Shown here in pieces: positions 1 to 11,238 of a stretch of 64,000 bases of DNA (its first letter is position 1; each line of letters starts with the position of its first letter). This stretch comes from Euryodendron excelsum (lineage: Eukaryota; Streptophyta; Magnoliopsida; Ericales; Pentaphylacaceae). Position numbers and translations under genes: made by a program. The DNA is taken from assembly GCA_033060915.1 (NCBI GenBank), contig CM065379.1, positions 34,654,318-34,718,317 on the forward strand, read 5' to 3'. The notes beneath the pieces were generated by a model that worked only from the letters and a program-made list of their open reading frames with translations, made no database searches and was not told the DNA's origin.

Positions 1-900
1 TTTGGAGTATCCTGTTTGACTAGAATAAGGTCCACAGCTTAGCAAGGTTCTTACCATTGACAAATAAGAAATAATAAGATTGATAAAATTCTTCACATTT
101 ACCTTCTAGAATTTAATAAAGTATTCATTGCAAATTTTCCCTATTTCCTTGTGGGGAAAGAGCTCCTTTTTCATCAAAGGGCTGTTACTTCATTCTTTGG
201 AGAAGTTGTTACTAAACTTTGAGCTCCTTCACACATTTTTTGATGACATTGTGAAGAAAGAAACTTAGTAAGACTCGTCAAAAGCTTTAGAAAATTAATG
301 AAAATTAATGTGTTTGTCTTGTCCTTGAATCTCTCATGGTGTAAACTTGTAACATCTGTGAAACTTGAATTTTTATGTGAGAGGCAAGTTTAAATCATTA
401 TTGGTTAGTTTTAGCATTAGCATTAAGAATGTTTTGAACCACATAAGTTTATATATAATTATTATGGTCTATTTTCACAGGTGAAAGAGAAGACATCTGT
501 CCTCGTTTTTTCTTTCCTTCTTTAGTTTTGGGTCGATCTGTCCTTACTTTTATCTACAAGACAACAAGGACATTTGCTATCAATGTAAGAGCTTCTGAAG
601 AAAAGCCTCCAGTCTAATTATTGTGTTTACCCTGCTTCTCGCATTTGCTACTTGATGGAAGAACTTTGTTGGTCTGTTTTGGTCCTTTTCGACATGATTT
701 GTATGGAGGTGGCCTTTCTGTGTGTTTCATCTTCATAGGATTTCAGATTGATATCAATTGTTTTCTTCATTATACATTGTTCAGACTTGGCAACAATGAT
801 ATTCCTATCAGCAAGGAATTTATGTTCATGCCACTGACATGCAATTTCATCCTCTCTCTATGAAATAAGTTGTTGATTAGTATTCACAGTTTCGTGCTTT
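1..900. other. 5' flank / probable 5' UTR intron of the NF-YC gene
   Basis: No convincing coding sequence on either strand; short ORFs here lack family resemblance. The pyrimidine-rich stretch ending in TTTGCCTTTAG at about 910 looks like a splice acceptor 18 bases before the NF-YC start codon. Much of this stretch is therefore probably a 5' UTR intron, a common arrangement in plant NF-YC genes. The upstream UTR exon and promoter were not located. Confidence 0.45.
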
Positions 901-927
901 TTGCCTTTAGAAGCTCCACAGGACAGA

Positions 928-1716
928 ATGGATCAGCTAGGGCATGGACAGCCTCAGGGAGTGGGTGTAGCTGGTAGTGCAGCTCAATTGCATTATGGCA
1001 CAAGCCAATATGATCCAAACCAAGTTACTGGGAACCCTAATCGAGGACCAGTTGTTACATCAGTTGGGACCACACAATCTCCTAATCAGCCAGCAGGGGT
1101 TCAGCTTGCGCAACACCAGCTTGCCTATCAACAGATCCAGCAGCAGCAGCAGCAACAATCACAACAACAACTCCAGTCTTTTTGGGCAAATCAATACCAA
1201 GAAATTGAGAGAGTTACTGACTTTAAGAACCAGAGCCTTCCCTTGGCTAGGATCAAGAAGATCATGAAAGCTGATGAGGATGTAAGAATGATATCAGCCG
1301 AGGCACCAATTGTATTTGCCAGGGCATGTGAGATGTTCATCTTAGAGCTGACTTTGCGATCTTGGAATCACACAGAGGAAAACAAAAGGAGGACACTCCA
1401 AAAGAATGACATTGCAGCGGCAATCACAAGAACTGATATCTTTGATTTTTTGGTTGACATAGTGCCGAGGGAGGATCTGAAAGATGAAGCACTTGCATCA
1501 ATCCCGAGAGGAACAATGCCCGTTGGGGTGCCCACGGATGCATATCCTTATTATTATATGCCAGCTCAGCATTCACCTCAGGCTGGAACTTCAGGGATGA
1601 TTATGGGCAAGCCTGTGATGGATCCTGTTTTGTATGCCCAACAGCCTCACCCCTACATGGCTCCACAAATGTGGCCACAGGCACCACAACAACCGCAATC
1701 ACCCTCAGATTCTTAG
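928..1716 (+). CDS. NF-YC: Nuclear transcription factor Y subunit C (NF-YC3/NF-YC9-like)
   Basis: A 262-residue histone-fold subunit of the CCAAT-binding NF-Y complex. In this family NF-YC dimerises with NF-YB, recruits NF-YA, and acts in nuclear control of flowering, ABA and light responses. Seen: a Gln-rich N-terminal third, with a CAG/CAA run encoding about seven consecutive Gln near residues 71-77. The histone fold spans about residues 97-185 and includes LPLARIKKIMKADEDVRMIS, FARACEMFILELTLRSW, ENKRRTLQKNDIAAAITRTD and FDFLVDIVPRE, all near consensus. The C-terminal tail is Pro/Tyr/Met/Gln-rich and ends PQSPSDS. The start at 928 is the first ATG after a likely acceptor at 910; an in-frame TTG extension at 901 lies across that acceptor and is rejected. 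The CDS has no intron, as is usual for this clade. Assignment to NF-YC3/9 rather than another NF-YC is inferred from residues flanking the fold. Confidence 0.95.
   Translation: MDQLGHGQPQGVGVAGSAAQLHYGTSQYDPNQVTGNPNRGPVVTSVGTTQSPNQPAGVQLAQHQLAYQQIQQQQQQQSQQQLQSFWANQYQEIERVTDFKNQSLPLARIKKIMKADEDVRMISAEAPIVFARACEMFILELTLRSWNHTEENKRRTLQKNDIAAAITRTDIFDFLVDIVPREDLKDEALASIPRGTMPVGVPTDAYPYYYMPAQHSPQAGTSGMIMGKPVMDPVLYAQQPHPYMAPQMWPQAPQQPQSPSDS
1128..1172 (+). repeat. CAG/CAA microsatellite coding for polyglutamine
   Basis: Short run of CAG followed by CAA codons inside the NF-YC Gln-rich N-terminal region. Such runs are often length-polymorphic between alleles. Confidence 0.8.
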
Positions 1717-3320
1717 TCGCTGAAGCATATAGTGTGAGTTCATTTACATTCTTTAGTTTCATTATTTTGTGTTTCAAGTGGAAGATTATAGCAGTTATTA
1801 TATTTTGTTGCAACTGCTTGTATTGCATTTTCTGTGCCCACTTTCTGCTAGTTGTGTTTCCTTAATCCTTGTATGATTCTATTATGGTGAAAAGTACAGA
1901 CGGTGATGGTTAGATAATAAAGTTTTGTCATTTTTGCTTTTACTAACTAATGGTGCGAGGTATTCATTTATTTATTTTTTGTGCTCGATTCGGTATGTGG
2001 TTTTTATCGTGCAGCACTATTAGCATAGATGATTTCATTGTCTCCATTTTCTTTCTAGATGATTAGTGCAATTTGGTCTGGTCTAGTTGCAGTTCTGATT
2101 TGTTCTGTGTTATTTAGATCAGCATTATTTTTGGCAATCCTGATTAGCCATGCCCCTTTTGGAACTGCTAGCTAATTGGACTTGAGAAATGCACTTTTTT
2201 GGGATCAAGTAAAATATGGACCTGAGAAATCTTTGGTCCATGTTATTTTTTGGACTTTACAAAAATCTATGCAATTTGAGTCATAAATGAGGGCTGAGCT
2301 AGGCATAGTAGGTACCAAAATAAATTAGATAAGTAAAAGAAAGTGAAAATTTTAAAAGCCTTGAAATCCCAGCCCAGCATATAATCATTGGTTCTTATGT
2401 TGCCATTATTTGTCTTTTCATTGTATTATGAGAAAATCAGTTATCTATTAAAACAAAAATAATTTCAAACTGAATTTCCATGTTTACAAATTATTATTTT
2501 TATCTCAACCTTGCGATATGATTTTCCTTTATTCCCAAATTGATAAGTGAAGATATTTTGTTTTTGTATTTATTTTTTCTTTATTCTTTTTCTTCTATTT
2601 GTGTTTCTCTTGTATGCAAATTACTTGGATTTTGGAATGCAAAACTGTTGTTAAGTGAGCTATATTGTGAATTTTGGCAGCATGGAAGGAGAGAACTTCA
2701 CTACTCAAAAGTGCATCTGAGATGCGAGCTGATAAAAAGATGGCATGGGATAGCAGATGATCTATACAGCTGGTGGTTCTTTTTTGGTTGTTTACCGTCT
2801 CATCTCTATCAGCAAGTAATACTTTGTTGAAAGTATAATTAGAAATATTACCCAACCACAATGCTTCTGCCTATTACAAATGCTAAAACCAAATTGTGAT
2901 TTCTAATATATTTGATAGTTTGCTCTCTCATCTTTTGCATTTTGGTCATCTTGTTCAATGTAGTTGATATTAGGTTTGCTGGACTGGTGGGAACCACTTG
3001 CTGTTACAGAAACCTAGTGTGTTATATTGGACCACCCTTGGGGGTGGAGTACCCATGGCTACTGCAGTGGCCTGAGAATCGTTTCTTCTTTACCTTGAAC
3101 AAATATTTGAATGGATCAAACTGTAGTAGTTTAAAGCTTTGCTGGAGTTCCAAGAAGGAAAAAAGAGGACATAACAGGGAAACTCTGGTCACTTTGGCTT
3201 TAGGATTAAAAGTGTTTTGCCAGTCCAGGTCAATAACGAATAGGAAGCAGTTCACCTGTTGTCAAGAGTCTGTGAAAATTGCTTTATTCAGGACTGAGGA
3301 CTTGAAAGATTGAAACTTTA
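1717..3320 (+). other. Putative spliced 3' UTR of NF-YC
   Basis: A strong donor-like GTGAGTT at 1734 and an acceptor TTTTGGCAG ending at 2680 would define a 947-base intron just after the stop codon. The sequence after 2680 is less AT-rich and non-coding-looking, as expected of a UTR exon. Another candidate donor is CAA|GTAATAC near 2815. An open frame at 2912-3313 has no family resemblance and may be UTR or chance. Splicing is inferred from sites only. Confidence 0.35.
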
Positions 3321-4399
3321 AGAGTCATGCTAGCGAAAATTGAGGATGTAAAGGGAAGTGAAAGATGAATCTGTTTTCGGGGAAATCATTTCTTTGCAAA
3401 TTAAGTGTTTGCAGGGAGTGCTATGCATGACTAAAAACTGACAAGAATGCGGTCACTGTCACGCAAGTGCGATGGTCATGTAGGATAATTTTCTTATGGT
3501 CGTGATTGGATGCCAGTTGAAGGGAAAATGATGGAAAAATTTACTGGTGGTGAACATTGTTCCCATGGCCTTTGATTTTTCTTTCGTCTTGGCGGCTAGC
3601 TATATTTTACTTCTCAAGTATATAGAGATTGTATCTAGAGAGGTCTGATAGATGTGTACCTGAGTCCTGACACAACAAGGTCTAAATAAACTGGTAACAT
3701 GACAAACTTGTTCAAGTTTTTGAGCATTACAATCACAAGCTGGTAGTCTAGCAAAGCAACAGGATTGTCCTGTGCCAATCACAAGCTGTAAAACAACCTC
3801 TGGTAGTCTAGCAAAACAACATTGCATTACAATCACAGCAGGATTGTCCTGTGCCACCTCTGAAGATGGCCCCAGAGTAGCTGTGTTTTCAGCAGTTCCG
3901 GCAGAAGAGTGCCTTCCTTGTCACTTTCATTCATTGTGTAGAAAAGAACCGGGAATGTATGTTGGCTCATTTTTATGGAGCTTCAAGTGCTTAATGGTAA
4001 CTAAGCTGGATGTTTGAGCAGTAGCTTAAACGTTTGGGTTTGGATCCACACGCGCACAGACTAATGTGTAGTCAATTATCATTGTAGTCACGTTCCCGAC
4101 TAATGTTCTTAGAATCCTTGTTCATAACAAAGTTATACGATGATGATGATTGTCACGTCACGTAAAACAACCCCCCTCCTCCTCCTTTATCTAGGCCGGC
4201 TTTTATCTTACTAGTCACACACAAACTATGGCTCTTCCATGCAGTTTGGTTTACTAACATGTAGGATTTTCTCTTTGGATGGCATGCCAAAGTTTTCCTT
4301 TTCCTTTTCCTTTTCCTTTTCCTTACAGCTTTGACTTTAGCTCCGATGAAACTAGTCCTTATTCCTTAACCATCTAGAACAAAATTTTTCATTTCTCAG
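3321..4399. other. Intergenic, no gene seen
   Basis: No coding region, RNA gene or element could be supported. It contains the short microsatellite listed separately, and a small local duplication of GGATTGTCCTGTGCCA near 3763 and 3840. Confidence 0.6.
4295..4325. repeat. (CCTTTT)n microsatellite
   Basis: About five copies of CCTTTT in tandem. Confidence 0.9.
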
Positions 4400-4588
4400 T
4401 GTCACGGTTGACAGGTCGGGCACCACACGGTGACAGTAAAATAACCTATTATGATCATATGCAGCGAAAATAACCCGTGAGGGGACTATGCATCAAGCAA
4501 GTCCCGCCAAATTTAAACACCGAGACATATGACCATGGCGGATCGCATTACTGTCATCATGTGGTGCCCAGCCTGCCAACTAGTGACA
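4400..4588 (+). repeat. Short LTR with long terminal inverted repeats
   Basis: Begins TG, ends CA. The first about 38 bases (TGTCACGGTTGACAGG...GGTGACAG) pair with the last about 38 (CTGTCATC...CTAGTGACA), so the LTR itself is bounded by imperfect inverted repeats far longer than the usual 4-6 bases. Confidence 0.7.
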
Positions 4589-4590
4589 AT

Positions 4591-4602
4591 TGGTATTAGA
4601 GC
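4591..4602 (+). promoter_or_regulatory. Primer binding site (initiator-Met tRNA)
   Basis: TGGTATTAGAGC begins two bases after the LTR end; it matches the plant iMet-tRNA 3' complement at 11 of 12 positions. Confidence 0.75.
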
Positions 4603-5338
4603 ACTGAACATCCGTGGTGTGCATCAATTGAGTGTTGCTTCTCTTATCCGTGTGGACATTCTCTTCAGTTGTGGTGGACTTCTTCAGTGGGCTGTTTGCT
4701 TCGGATTGTTGGTTATCGATTTTGCAGTGGAGTTAGTGTCGTTCAATTTTATGACGGGTGGATTGGTGGCCTAAGCTACGACTTCTAGTCTAAGTGGGCT
4801 GAAATCTTATAGTGTTAGTGGACTTAGTTGCTATTTGAACACCTTTGATACCTTTATTAGAGTGGTCATTTCAACAAGTTTTGGACGCGTACTCAGTCGT
4901 TTGATTGTGGTGGTGGTGCTCAGTGTAGCAAGCAGTCTTAAAGATGTGCATGGGACCGGCATTGTGGTACATGAATGCTTCCGTGTGTCAGATCATTAAT
5001 TCTTTGTGCATAGCTAGTAGTGCTACTTTGCTGGATTGGTGAGTTATTTTTACAATATGTGAGCTTGTGTGGGAGAACTTGCTTCGTGTTGTAAGGATTT
5101 GCTTACCTTTATTTAACCCTTGAGTTAGCCAAAATCGTTAACAACTTTGCTAGTATTTCTGTGCTTGGCTGTTGGCATTTGTGGAAGGTGTGTTTCTTAT
5201 TTTGATCTTTTGGGTGGTCTTGTCTCGTTGTGATACATATTGGCTAGTGAACGTTAGGTGACTCAGTAGAGTTCATCGTTGCTTGAGAGCACCGTGTAGC
5301 GGAGGTACATTAAGACATAAAGTCCTTCGGCAGAGGGA

Positions 5339-5515
5339 GACATTGTGGCCAAATTTCAGGTGATGATAAGAGGATCAGACACTGAAATTATATGTGGGCA
5401 GACTTCGGGTGAAGATCAGAGGATTAGACATTGGAGCTGTATATGGGCTAATTTCAGGTGAAGGCATGAGAGTTGAGTCACTTTAACATGTGGGTTGTCT
5501 TTGGGTGCAGGTCTA
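5339..5515 (+). repeat. Degenerate 40-50-base tandem repeats inside the TRIM-like element
   Basis: Repeated units begin GACATTG / GACACTG / GACATTGG / GAGTCAC and share a TTTCAGGTGAAG-like core. Confidence 0.55.
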
Positions 5516-6969
5516 AGAACTAAGGTACTGAAGCAACATTGTGAAAATTTCAGTAGTTGGAACAGTTTGCCAGTGGACATGGTTTACTTCGACAGTGCAA
5601 ATGGACTTGTATCCGGTGGGAATACCGGTCAGTTGGAAACTATTGTGGAAAAAAATCACGGGATGTCACCAGGGCACCTTTGGGTTGTGCCCAAAGTGAA
5701 TTCTGATGTCAAGTGAGCTTTTGTGGTTCAGTTGTGGAGTTGTGTAGACGGCGTATGCGAAATGCTTGACGATGAGGGCATCGACCCCTTGAAGTGGTGG
5801 AGGTTGCGCAATGGACATTCCATACCTTTCCTTAGTGCACGCTGGATAGCGCATATTCAGGTACATGTTGTCGACGGACAGAACATGATACGGTAGACTT
5901 GCTTAGAGGAGTTTGTGTTTATTTAATGTGGTAGAAGAGGTGTTTCGCTTTGCTGAGTTCAGCATAGGAGTCTGGGCAAACCTTTGCTTCGAGTAGTAGT
6001 GGGGGCAGATTTGGGGGAGATTAAATATGTAGGTTATCAGTACGGAGGTGTTGGTTTGCGAGGGGTGATGACAACTCATCGCGGGGGCATATAAGCACTA
6101 CCGCATTATGTTTTATGCTTGGCATCAACGAGGACGTTGATAGCTCGAGTGGTAGTGAGTGTCAGAATTTGGCATTGGGTTTTAGCATCATCAAGGATGA
6201 TGTTGGTTGAAATGGTAGAGAATATCACAGGTTGCCACCTATGACACGTCTGGGGCCTCGAGAGACCTTGGTGTGGGGCATCTTTGAGCATAGTTGGTCG
6301 GTGGCATGGTGGCATGGCAAGGGAGTGGGCAAGACTTAGGGGCTGGCTATAGCACGTGACTATAGCCTTATGCAAGTCAAGGGCTACATGGGCGACATTG
6401 TGTCCGATGAAGTAGATGTTGGGTATTGGCTTCGAGTAAGAGGTCATGGCATTCACATCTGTTATGTCGCATTCGTGCCGTGGTGGGGTTTATGCTTATG
6501 ATTGATTAGGCTTTAGTGTGCACACTTGTATATTGTGTACCTCGTGTGCACTTGCGCATTGGGTTTAATCTTGTGCACATGGCTGCTTGGTTTAGCTAGC
6601 ATTGGTGTTGCGGGCACTATGTTGTGGGCTTATCAGTTGCTATTCAGTTGTGTCTATCATTGCAAGCAACTACCTTGATGCGTAAGTGCTTCATGGTTGG
6701 AGGCGTCCTGCCTAACGGGTAATGCTTGGCTCACGTATATGTCCGGTTGCACATGACTATCTTGTTTGTGCCTCTAGCGGGACTAACACTAAATACATTG
6801 CTTGTCATGTATGAGTGCATTTGAGAATGGCGTTGCTATCGCCTATAGTTTGGGTAAGCCGAAAGGCTTGAACATCGGAGGACGGAGCTTAACATGATAT
6901 GCGGGGCATTACATATGGATCCTGAACGAGCTCATAGTCTTATGTCTTAGTGTTTTGAGTTTGATGGGA

Positions 6970-7075
6970 TTATTGCTTAGTACATAGTCACCTCACGGGT
7001 TATTTTCGTTGCGTATAATCATGGCGGATCATATTATTGTCATTGTGTAGTACTTGGCTTACCATCCCGTGATGC
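6970..7075 (-). repeat. Inverted LTR-like terminus of the TRIM-like element
   Basis: Its reverse complement aligns, essentially without gaps, to 4400-4500 (shared blocks CGAAAATAACCCGTGAGG and GACTATG). The identity is moderate, so it is old or a relative rather than a twin LTR. Confidence 0.55.
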
Positions 7076-7109
7076 TTTGTCTCAATAGTTGGGGAGACAA
7101 TTTGTTTAG

Positions 7110-7186
7110 AAAAAATTTGGATCTCACCTGATATTACGTGCAAGCTGACCGAGACACCCGGTCATCAAAAAAATAAAAATAAAAAT
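7110..7186 (+). mobile_element. SINE 3'-end remnant
   Basis: CAAGCTGACCGAGACACCCG followed by GTCATC and an A-rich tail resembles the conserved 3' end of tRNA-derived plant SINEs. A similar sequence occurs at 36920. No A/B boxes are visible, so it is a fragment. Confidence 0.45.
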
Positions 7187-7853
7187 GTATATTTGACTCT
7201 TCAAATTTACCTACATATTTCAATAGTGCAATACACGCCCAAATATTCTGTTCGATCACTGTGATAGAACTAGAAAAAGCAATCTCAGCCACAGATCCCT
7301 CAACAAGGTGAAATTTTGAACTGATTTTCCACTTCAAACAATGTCAGGTAGATTTAGGACCCGTTAGCTTTTTTCAAGCTTTTTCGGCAAATTTTTTCAA
7401 CTTGTAAGCAAAAAAGTCTTTTTTTTCAACGTTTTTGCGTTTTTGTTTTTGTTTTTGTGTTTTTTTACTTATCTTAGTTTATAAAATCAAAAAAGTTAAA
7501 AAGATTTTGTTTTTTTTTTTTTTGCTTATAAGTAAAAAAATGCAAAATAAAAAAAAAAAAAAATTTAAACTCTACCAAATGTACAAACCCTAGGTTTAAG
7601 ACCAGGTGTCCTTTCCATTAGAAAATTTAGCACTCAGAAGCATTTTTCTGATAAATGGCTCAACATGTTTGCTGCTCACCTAGCTGAGATCCGCACGAAA
7701 TACTGATGAGCCGAGAGTGAACTAACCACGAGTTGTCTCAAACATGTTTCAAGATGTTCGGTTTTGCCTATAGCAATGCCATTCGGGGGCTGCTGCATGG
7801 ACAATTGCTGTACATATAAAACATTGCGCATGATGTCATGTGGTTTGTGCCTG

Positions 7854-7888
<35 letters not shown>

Positions 7889-8002
7889 CTGTACTAGTGT
7901 AATTTGAAAATCCTAGAAATTTTACAACGAGCTCTTCCAACTGAATATACGGTGAACAACTGATGTTAAGAACAAGTTTTCCAATGATACAAGCTTAATA
8001 AA
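7187..8002. other. AT-rich intergenic with poly-A/T tracts
   Basis: The part 7356-7600 is made of A/T runs with mirrored motifs (CTTGTAAGCAAAAAAG and CTTATAAGTAAAAAAATG) and may be a degenerate MITE. No gene was seen. The segment nearest 8003 is probably the 3' UTR of the IDM-like gene on the minus strand. Confidence 0.4.
7857..7887. repeat. (GA)n microsatellite
   Basis: Uninterrupted GA dinucleotides. Confidence 0.95.
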
Positions 8003-8253
8003 TTATTCTTTTCTTGGTGTCCCCTTCATCACAATTCCTGCAAGAATCTCATCAGTACCAAAATTACCTGAGAATTGTTGAGGATCAACCGGACCTGGCA
8101 ACTTAAATGAGACGGAGAAGTGCCCTGGTGGATAAAGGTTCTGTGTTTGCATCTCAAACACCTGGAAATGCCCATGAACTGTTCTTTCACCGGTGGTTGT
8201 CACTTCCCTTATCAATACTTTGCCATCATTTTCAACCTCACAACTAAATTCTC
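8003..8253 (-). CDS. Last exon of an IDM2/IDM3-like alpha-crystallin-domain protein
   Basis: Encodes the C-terminal part of an alpha-crystallin (HSP20-like) domain protein. Read from the acceptor CTGCAG (AG at 8255-8254), the first bases complete a split Arg codon. The stretch [17 protein letters not shown] follows, then [31 protein letters not shown] and the end GTPRKE with a TAA stop. The pattern (beta-strand [22 protein letters not shown], GILxGIVMK-like end) matches my memory of plant proteins annotated as increased DNA methylation 2/3-like. In Arabidopsis these act with IDM1 and ROS1 in active DNA demethylation. The remaining exons are at 26778-26946 and 27118-27799, across an 18.5-kb intron. 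Which IDM paralogue it is remains open. Confidence 0.8.
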
Positions 8254-8537
8254 CTGCAGTTAGAAACAGTAATAGTCACATCATGGTATCTTCAATTGTA
8301 TTGACGCCCACAAAGGGGAAAAAAAATTGGCACTTGAGATCAATAATATGATAAAATAGATAAATTCAAATTTTGACACATTATAAATACAAGGATAGAG
8401 ACAAGAAATGGATGGGGAAGGTCATTACCACACCACGAAAGTAGTTAAGCAAAGCAGTACTAAATAAGGCAATTTCTTAATACGTTGATCGGTCATATTT
8501 AATTCAAAATTATATACAAAAAAGTTGTCTCAGACTC

Positions 8538-8705
8538 TTGCGCTGCGTTTTGATTAAAAATTTGGTAATGAAAAAGAAAAAAAAAAGAAAAATACAAGGA
8601 AAAAGAGAACAAAAATCCTCATTTATTTTGTTTTCTTTTTCCTCACCTTTTCCTTTTCCTTTATTTTTACTTTTCTCTTGATAAATTTGAGTTCTAAACA
8701 CAATA
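8538..8705. mobile_element. MITE-like remnant (same family as 34585-34739)
   Basis: The left end CTGCGTTTTGATTAAAAATTT and the right end (reverse-complemented ATTGTGTTTAGAACTCAAATTT) are imperfect inverted repeats around an A-rich half and a T-rich half. Terminal duplications are not clear. Confidence 0.35.
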
Positions 8706-8717
8706 TTAGTATAAATG

Positions 8718-8833
8718 TGTGGTCGACCTTAGAGGCCGTGGCTATATGTGTACCCTCTAAGAAGTATGACAATCACTCAATGAACATCGAACTAAGCAGA
8801 GAGCGGAAGGGAGATGATCGATAGCAATCCAAG

Positions 8834-8866
<33 letters not shown>

Positions 8867-9498
8867 AGTGAACCGGAAAATCCCCTTGATGAGCTGATGG
8901 GATGATTGTCTCTCTCTTTAGGAGGAGAAGCCAAGGCATTTATATAGGCAACTCAGTGAAGATGGAAGGGACAATGCGTGGTCGGATGTCCCTTTCATCC
9001 TCAAAGGCCAAGAAGATTAGCTAGAATATCAGGAAGTTCGGCTCTACATCCGGTGCATCCGGGATGTTGTCGAGGGAGATGTGATACTCTGGATGCGGGT
9101 TCACCTTAAGTATTATAGGTCTTTGTCTCTTCCTTCTTAGTGATATCATCAAGTATCTTGGGGTCTCTCTCTCATTGTGGTTGATCAAGGAGATCCCTCT
9201 AAAGAGAGGGCTTAACACCCTGACGATCCCATGAATCCTAGCCTCCAAACCACAAGTCCCTGATGATCCCATGTGGAGAGTCGTGGCCATCTGGAGGGGT
9301 GCCATGACTTATCTTGGAAACATACATCATTGAGCTCTGCTCAAAGCCCAATGATTGAAGTTATTAGAGTGTCCAAAGGTGATGGAGAATCCTTTAGTGC
9401 GGCCCGGTGTCTCATGCTCAAGGTGTGATGAAGGATCCTTGAGCCTTGTTGGGTAGACTTCTAGGTGTTAGGCTGGAAGAGTGACCAATGTACCTACA
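8718..9498 (-). repeat. LTR A (3' LTR) of the LARD-like element
   Basis: TG...CA, 781 bases. On the minus strand it begins TGTAGGTACA directly after the purine tract CACAAGGGGGCTAA. A minus-strand TATA box (GCCTATATAAA, about 8938-8949) precedes a GA microsatellite at 8838-8866. It aligns along its length to 25750-26468 and carries about 55 extra bases near 9030-9100. Confidence 0.75.
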
Positions 9499-9639
9499 TT
9501 AGCCCCCTTGTGTGCGTGCTCAAACTGCTAAGAGTCCGTGAGCATACTGTGTGGAGATTTTGGTATGATACGGAGAAGTCTCGTCTTGTTTGGAGATGAG
9601 AGCTTGCTTGTCCTTGGGGCTATGACTCCATAACAAACC

Positions 9640-10075
9640 AAGATATCAGAGCTTGAGGGTAAGGTGATGTGACTCACTAGCTGAGTCATATAAAATATCA
9701 AGTGGAGATGGGCTACTCGGAGATTGCCCCAAATGTCATGGCTTGAGGTTAAGGCACAACATGCTTTTAGCCGAGTCAAAGGAGATGTCTAATGGAGATG
9801 GGCCAGCTGATGATTGCTCCCATTTGGAGATTAAATTAAAAATGAGGATGGACTAATCGGAGATTGCTCCTTGTCATGACTCAAGGCTAAGGTACGACGT
9901 GCGTGAGTCGAGTACAATTGGAGATTAAATTAAAAATGGAGATGGGCTAGTTAGAGATTGCCCCTTGTCATGACTCGAGGCTAAGGTACGACGTACATTT
10001 AACCGAGTCAATGAAAATCATAAATGGAGATGGGCTAGTTGGAGATTGCCCCTGTAGTGTATTGGGTCAGTTTCT
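9640..10075 (-). repeat. Degenerate tandem repeats, about 85-100-base unit
   Basis: Repeated blocks share GGAGATGGGCTAGTTGGAGA, TTGCCCCTTGTCATGACTCG and GGCTAAGGTACGACGT. At least four copies lie inward of LTR A. No function is known. Confidence 0.65.
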
Positions 10076-10545
10076 CTTGACCACCATGATGGTTGCTCGC
10101 CTATCTTTTGAATTTTAGGAGGCCAGAGTAGGTTATTTGACTGCGTAGTCTCCATTAGTTTGCTTGAATACCAGTTTAGAGTCACCTTTTGTACATAATA
10201 ATGTGCCTTTTGTATGCAGTAGTGTTGGGAACCCACTTTGGCCATTGACTACTTAGGTGCAGTTGAGAGCACACACTGGTTTGCTCAAGTGCTTGGGCGT
10301 GTTGTCTGCAAGAGATTTTATGAGTCCAACCATCGTATAAAAGGGGAAAACACAAAATGTCAGTCATGTGAGATATTAAAAGGAAGGTTAGCAATTGTAT
10401 AAATCATAAAAAGAATAACTTGTAATAAAAAAGCTGTAGTGGTAAAAAGTACAAAGCTTCATATGTGAATGCAATTCTTTTGCTTTAGAATTTATACTCT
10501 GTATTTTTTGGAAATTCCTTATTGTATAAATTATACCGACCTTCC

Positions 10546-10577
<32 letters not shown>

Positions 10578-10606
10578 CGAGAGGGCCAAAGGTGAGGGAA
10601 GGGGCT

Positions 10607-10641
<35 letters not shown>

Positions 10642-10735
10642 TGGAGAAGAAGGGGTGGGGGGCTGTTAGAGGGGGGGAGAGGAGAGGGGGAGGGGAGGGG
10701 AGGGGAGGGTGCGAGCTTGAAGCGAGGGGGCAAGG
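10546..10735. repeat. Poly-G / poly-T / G-rich module 1
   Basis: A run of about 20 G, then about 30 T, then repeated GGGGAGGGGAGGGG-type sequence. It fits the G-quadruplex pattern on the plus strand. The open frames spanning it are low-complexity artefacts. Confidence 0.8.
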
Positions 10736-10902
10736 GGACATCTTGAAATAGTGCTTTATGTTTGCACTTTGGAGATGTGTGATGTATAAGTTGATGTGGG
10801 CCCCACAAGTAAAGAATTCTTGCATAGTATTGTATATCATAAAGATATTAATGTCTATAAGAGTTTTGAGCAGCAGATGCGTGAAATTTAGGCATCTTTT
10901 AA

Positions 10903-10960
10903 ATGTTGTTTTAGACAAATGATAGTGGAGGCATTATGTTGTTTTAGACAAATGATAGTG
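10903..10960. repeat. 25-base direct duplication, 33-base offset
   Basis: TTGTTTTAGACAAATGATAG occurs twice with flanking matches. Confidence 0.85.
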
Positions 10961-11035
10961 TAGGGTCAAGTGTTGAAATTTAGTGAATCATACTAAAACA
11001 TTTTTTTTAATACCCAAATTGGGCACTTGCGTTGG

Positions 11036-11225
11036 TAGCCCAAAACCGGGAGGTCGAAGGGAGAGGGATGCGAGGGGCAAGACGCGGGTTTTGCCAAATT
11101 TTTTTTTTTTTTTTTTGGGAGGCCAAGGGGGGAAGGCAGAGGGGGGATAAGGCGAGGGGAGGGGAGGGGGGGCGGAGGGTTTCGCAGGGTGGGTGTGTCA
11201 GAAGGGAGAGGTCCAAGGTTCGCTT
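11036..11225. repeat. G-rich / poly-T module 2
   Basis: GCGAGGGGCAAGACGCGG-type sequence, a T run of about 20, then GGGGAGGGGAGGGGGGGCGG. Same architecture as the modules at 10546, 15058 and 24953. Confidence 0.75.
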
Positions 11226-11238
11226 CTAGAGACGTAGG

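Larger units (their letters stand above)
4400..7075 (+). mobile_element. TRIM/LARD-like non-coding LTR element with an inverted right terminus
   Basis: At the left end a 189-base LTR (TGTCACGG...TAGTGACA) is followed after two bases by TGGTATTAGAGC, an initiator-Met tRNA primer site with one mismatch to TGGTATCAGAGC. The roughly 2.4-kb interior has no gag or pol resemblance on either strand, so the element is non-autonomous. At the right end (about 6970-7075) the recognisable LTR-like sequence is in inverted, not direct, orientation. It shares the core AACCCGTGAGG with the left LTR as its reverse complement. The right boundary and target-site duplication are not clear, so the end coordinate is approximate. 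Confidence 0.55.

Noticed and set aside
621..863. 80-residue plus-strand frame upstream of NF-YC
   Set aside because: Composition and position fit a UTR intron; no homology recognised.
2912..3313. 133-residue frame downstream of NF-YC
   Set aside because: No domain or family resemblance; more likely 3' UTR or chance.
10388..10918. 176-residue minus-strand open frame with Pro- and Lys-runs
   Set aside because: Translation of the poly-G/poly-T module; pure low complexity.
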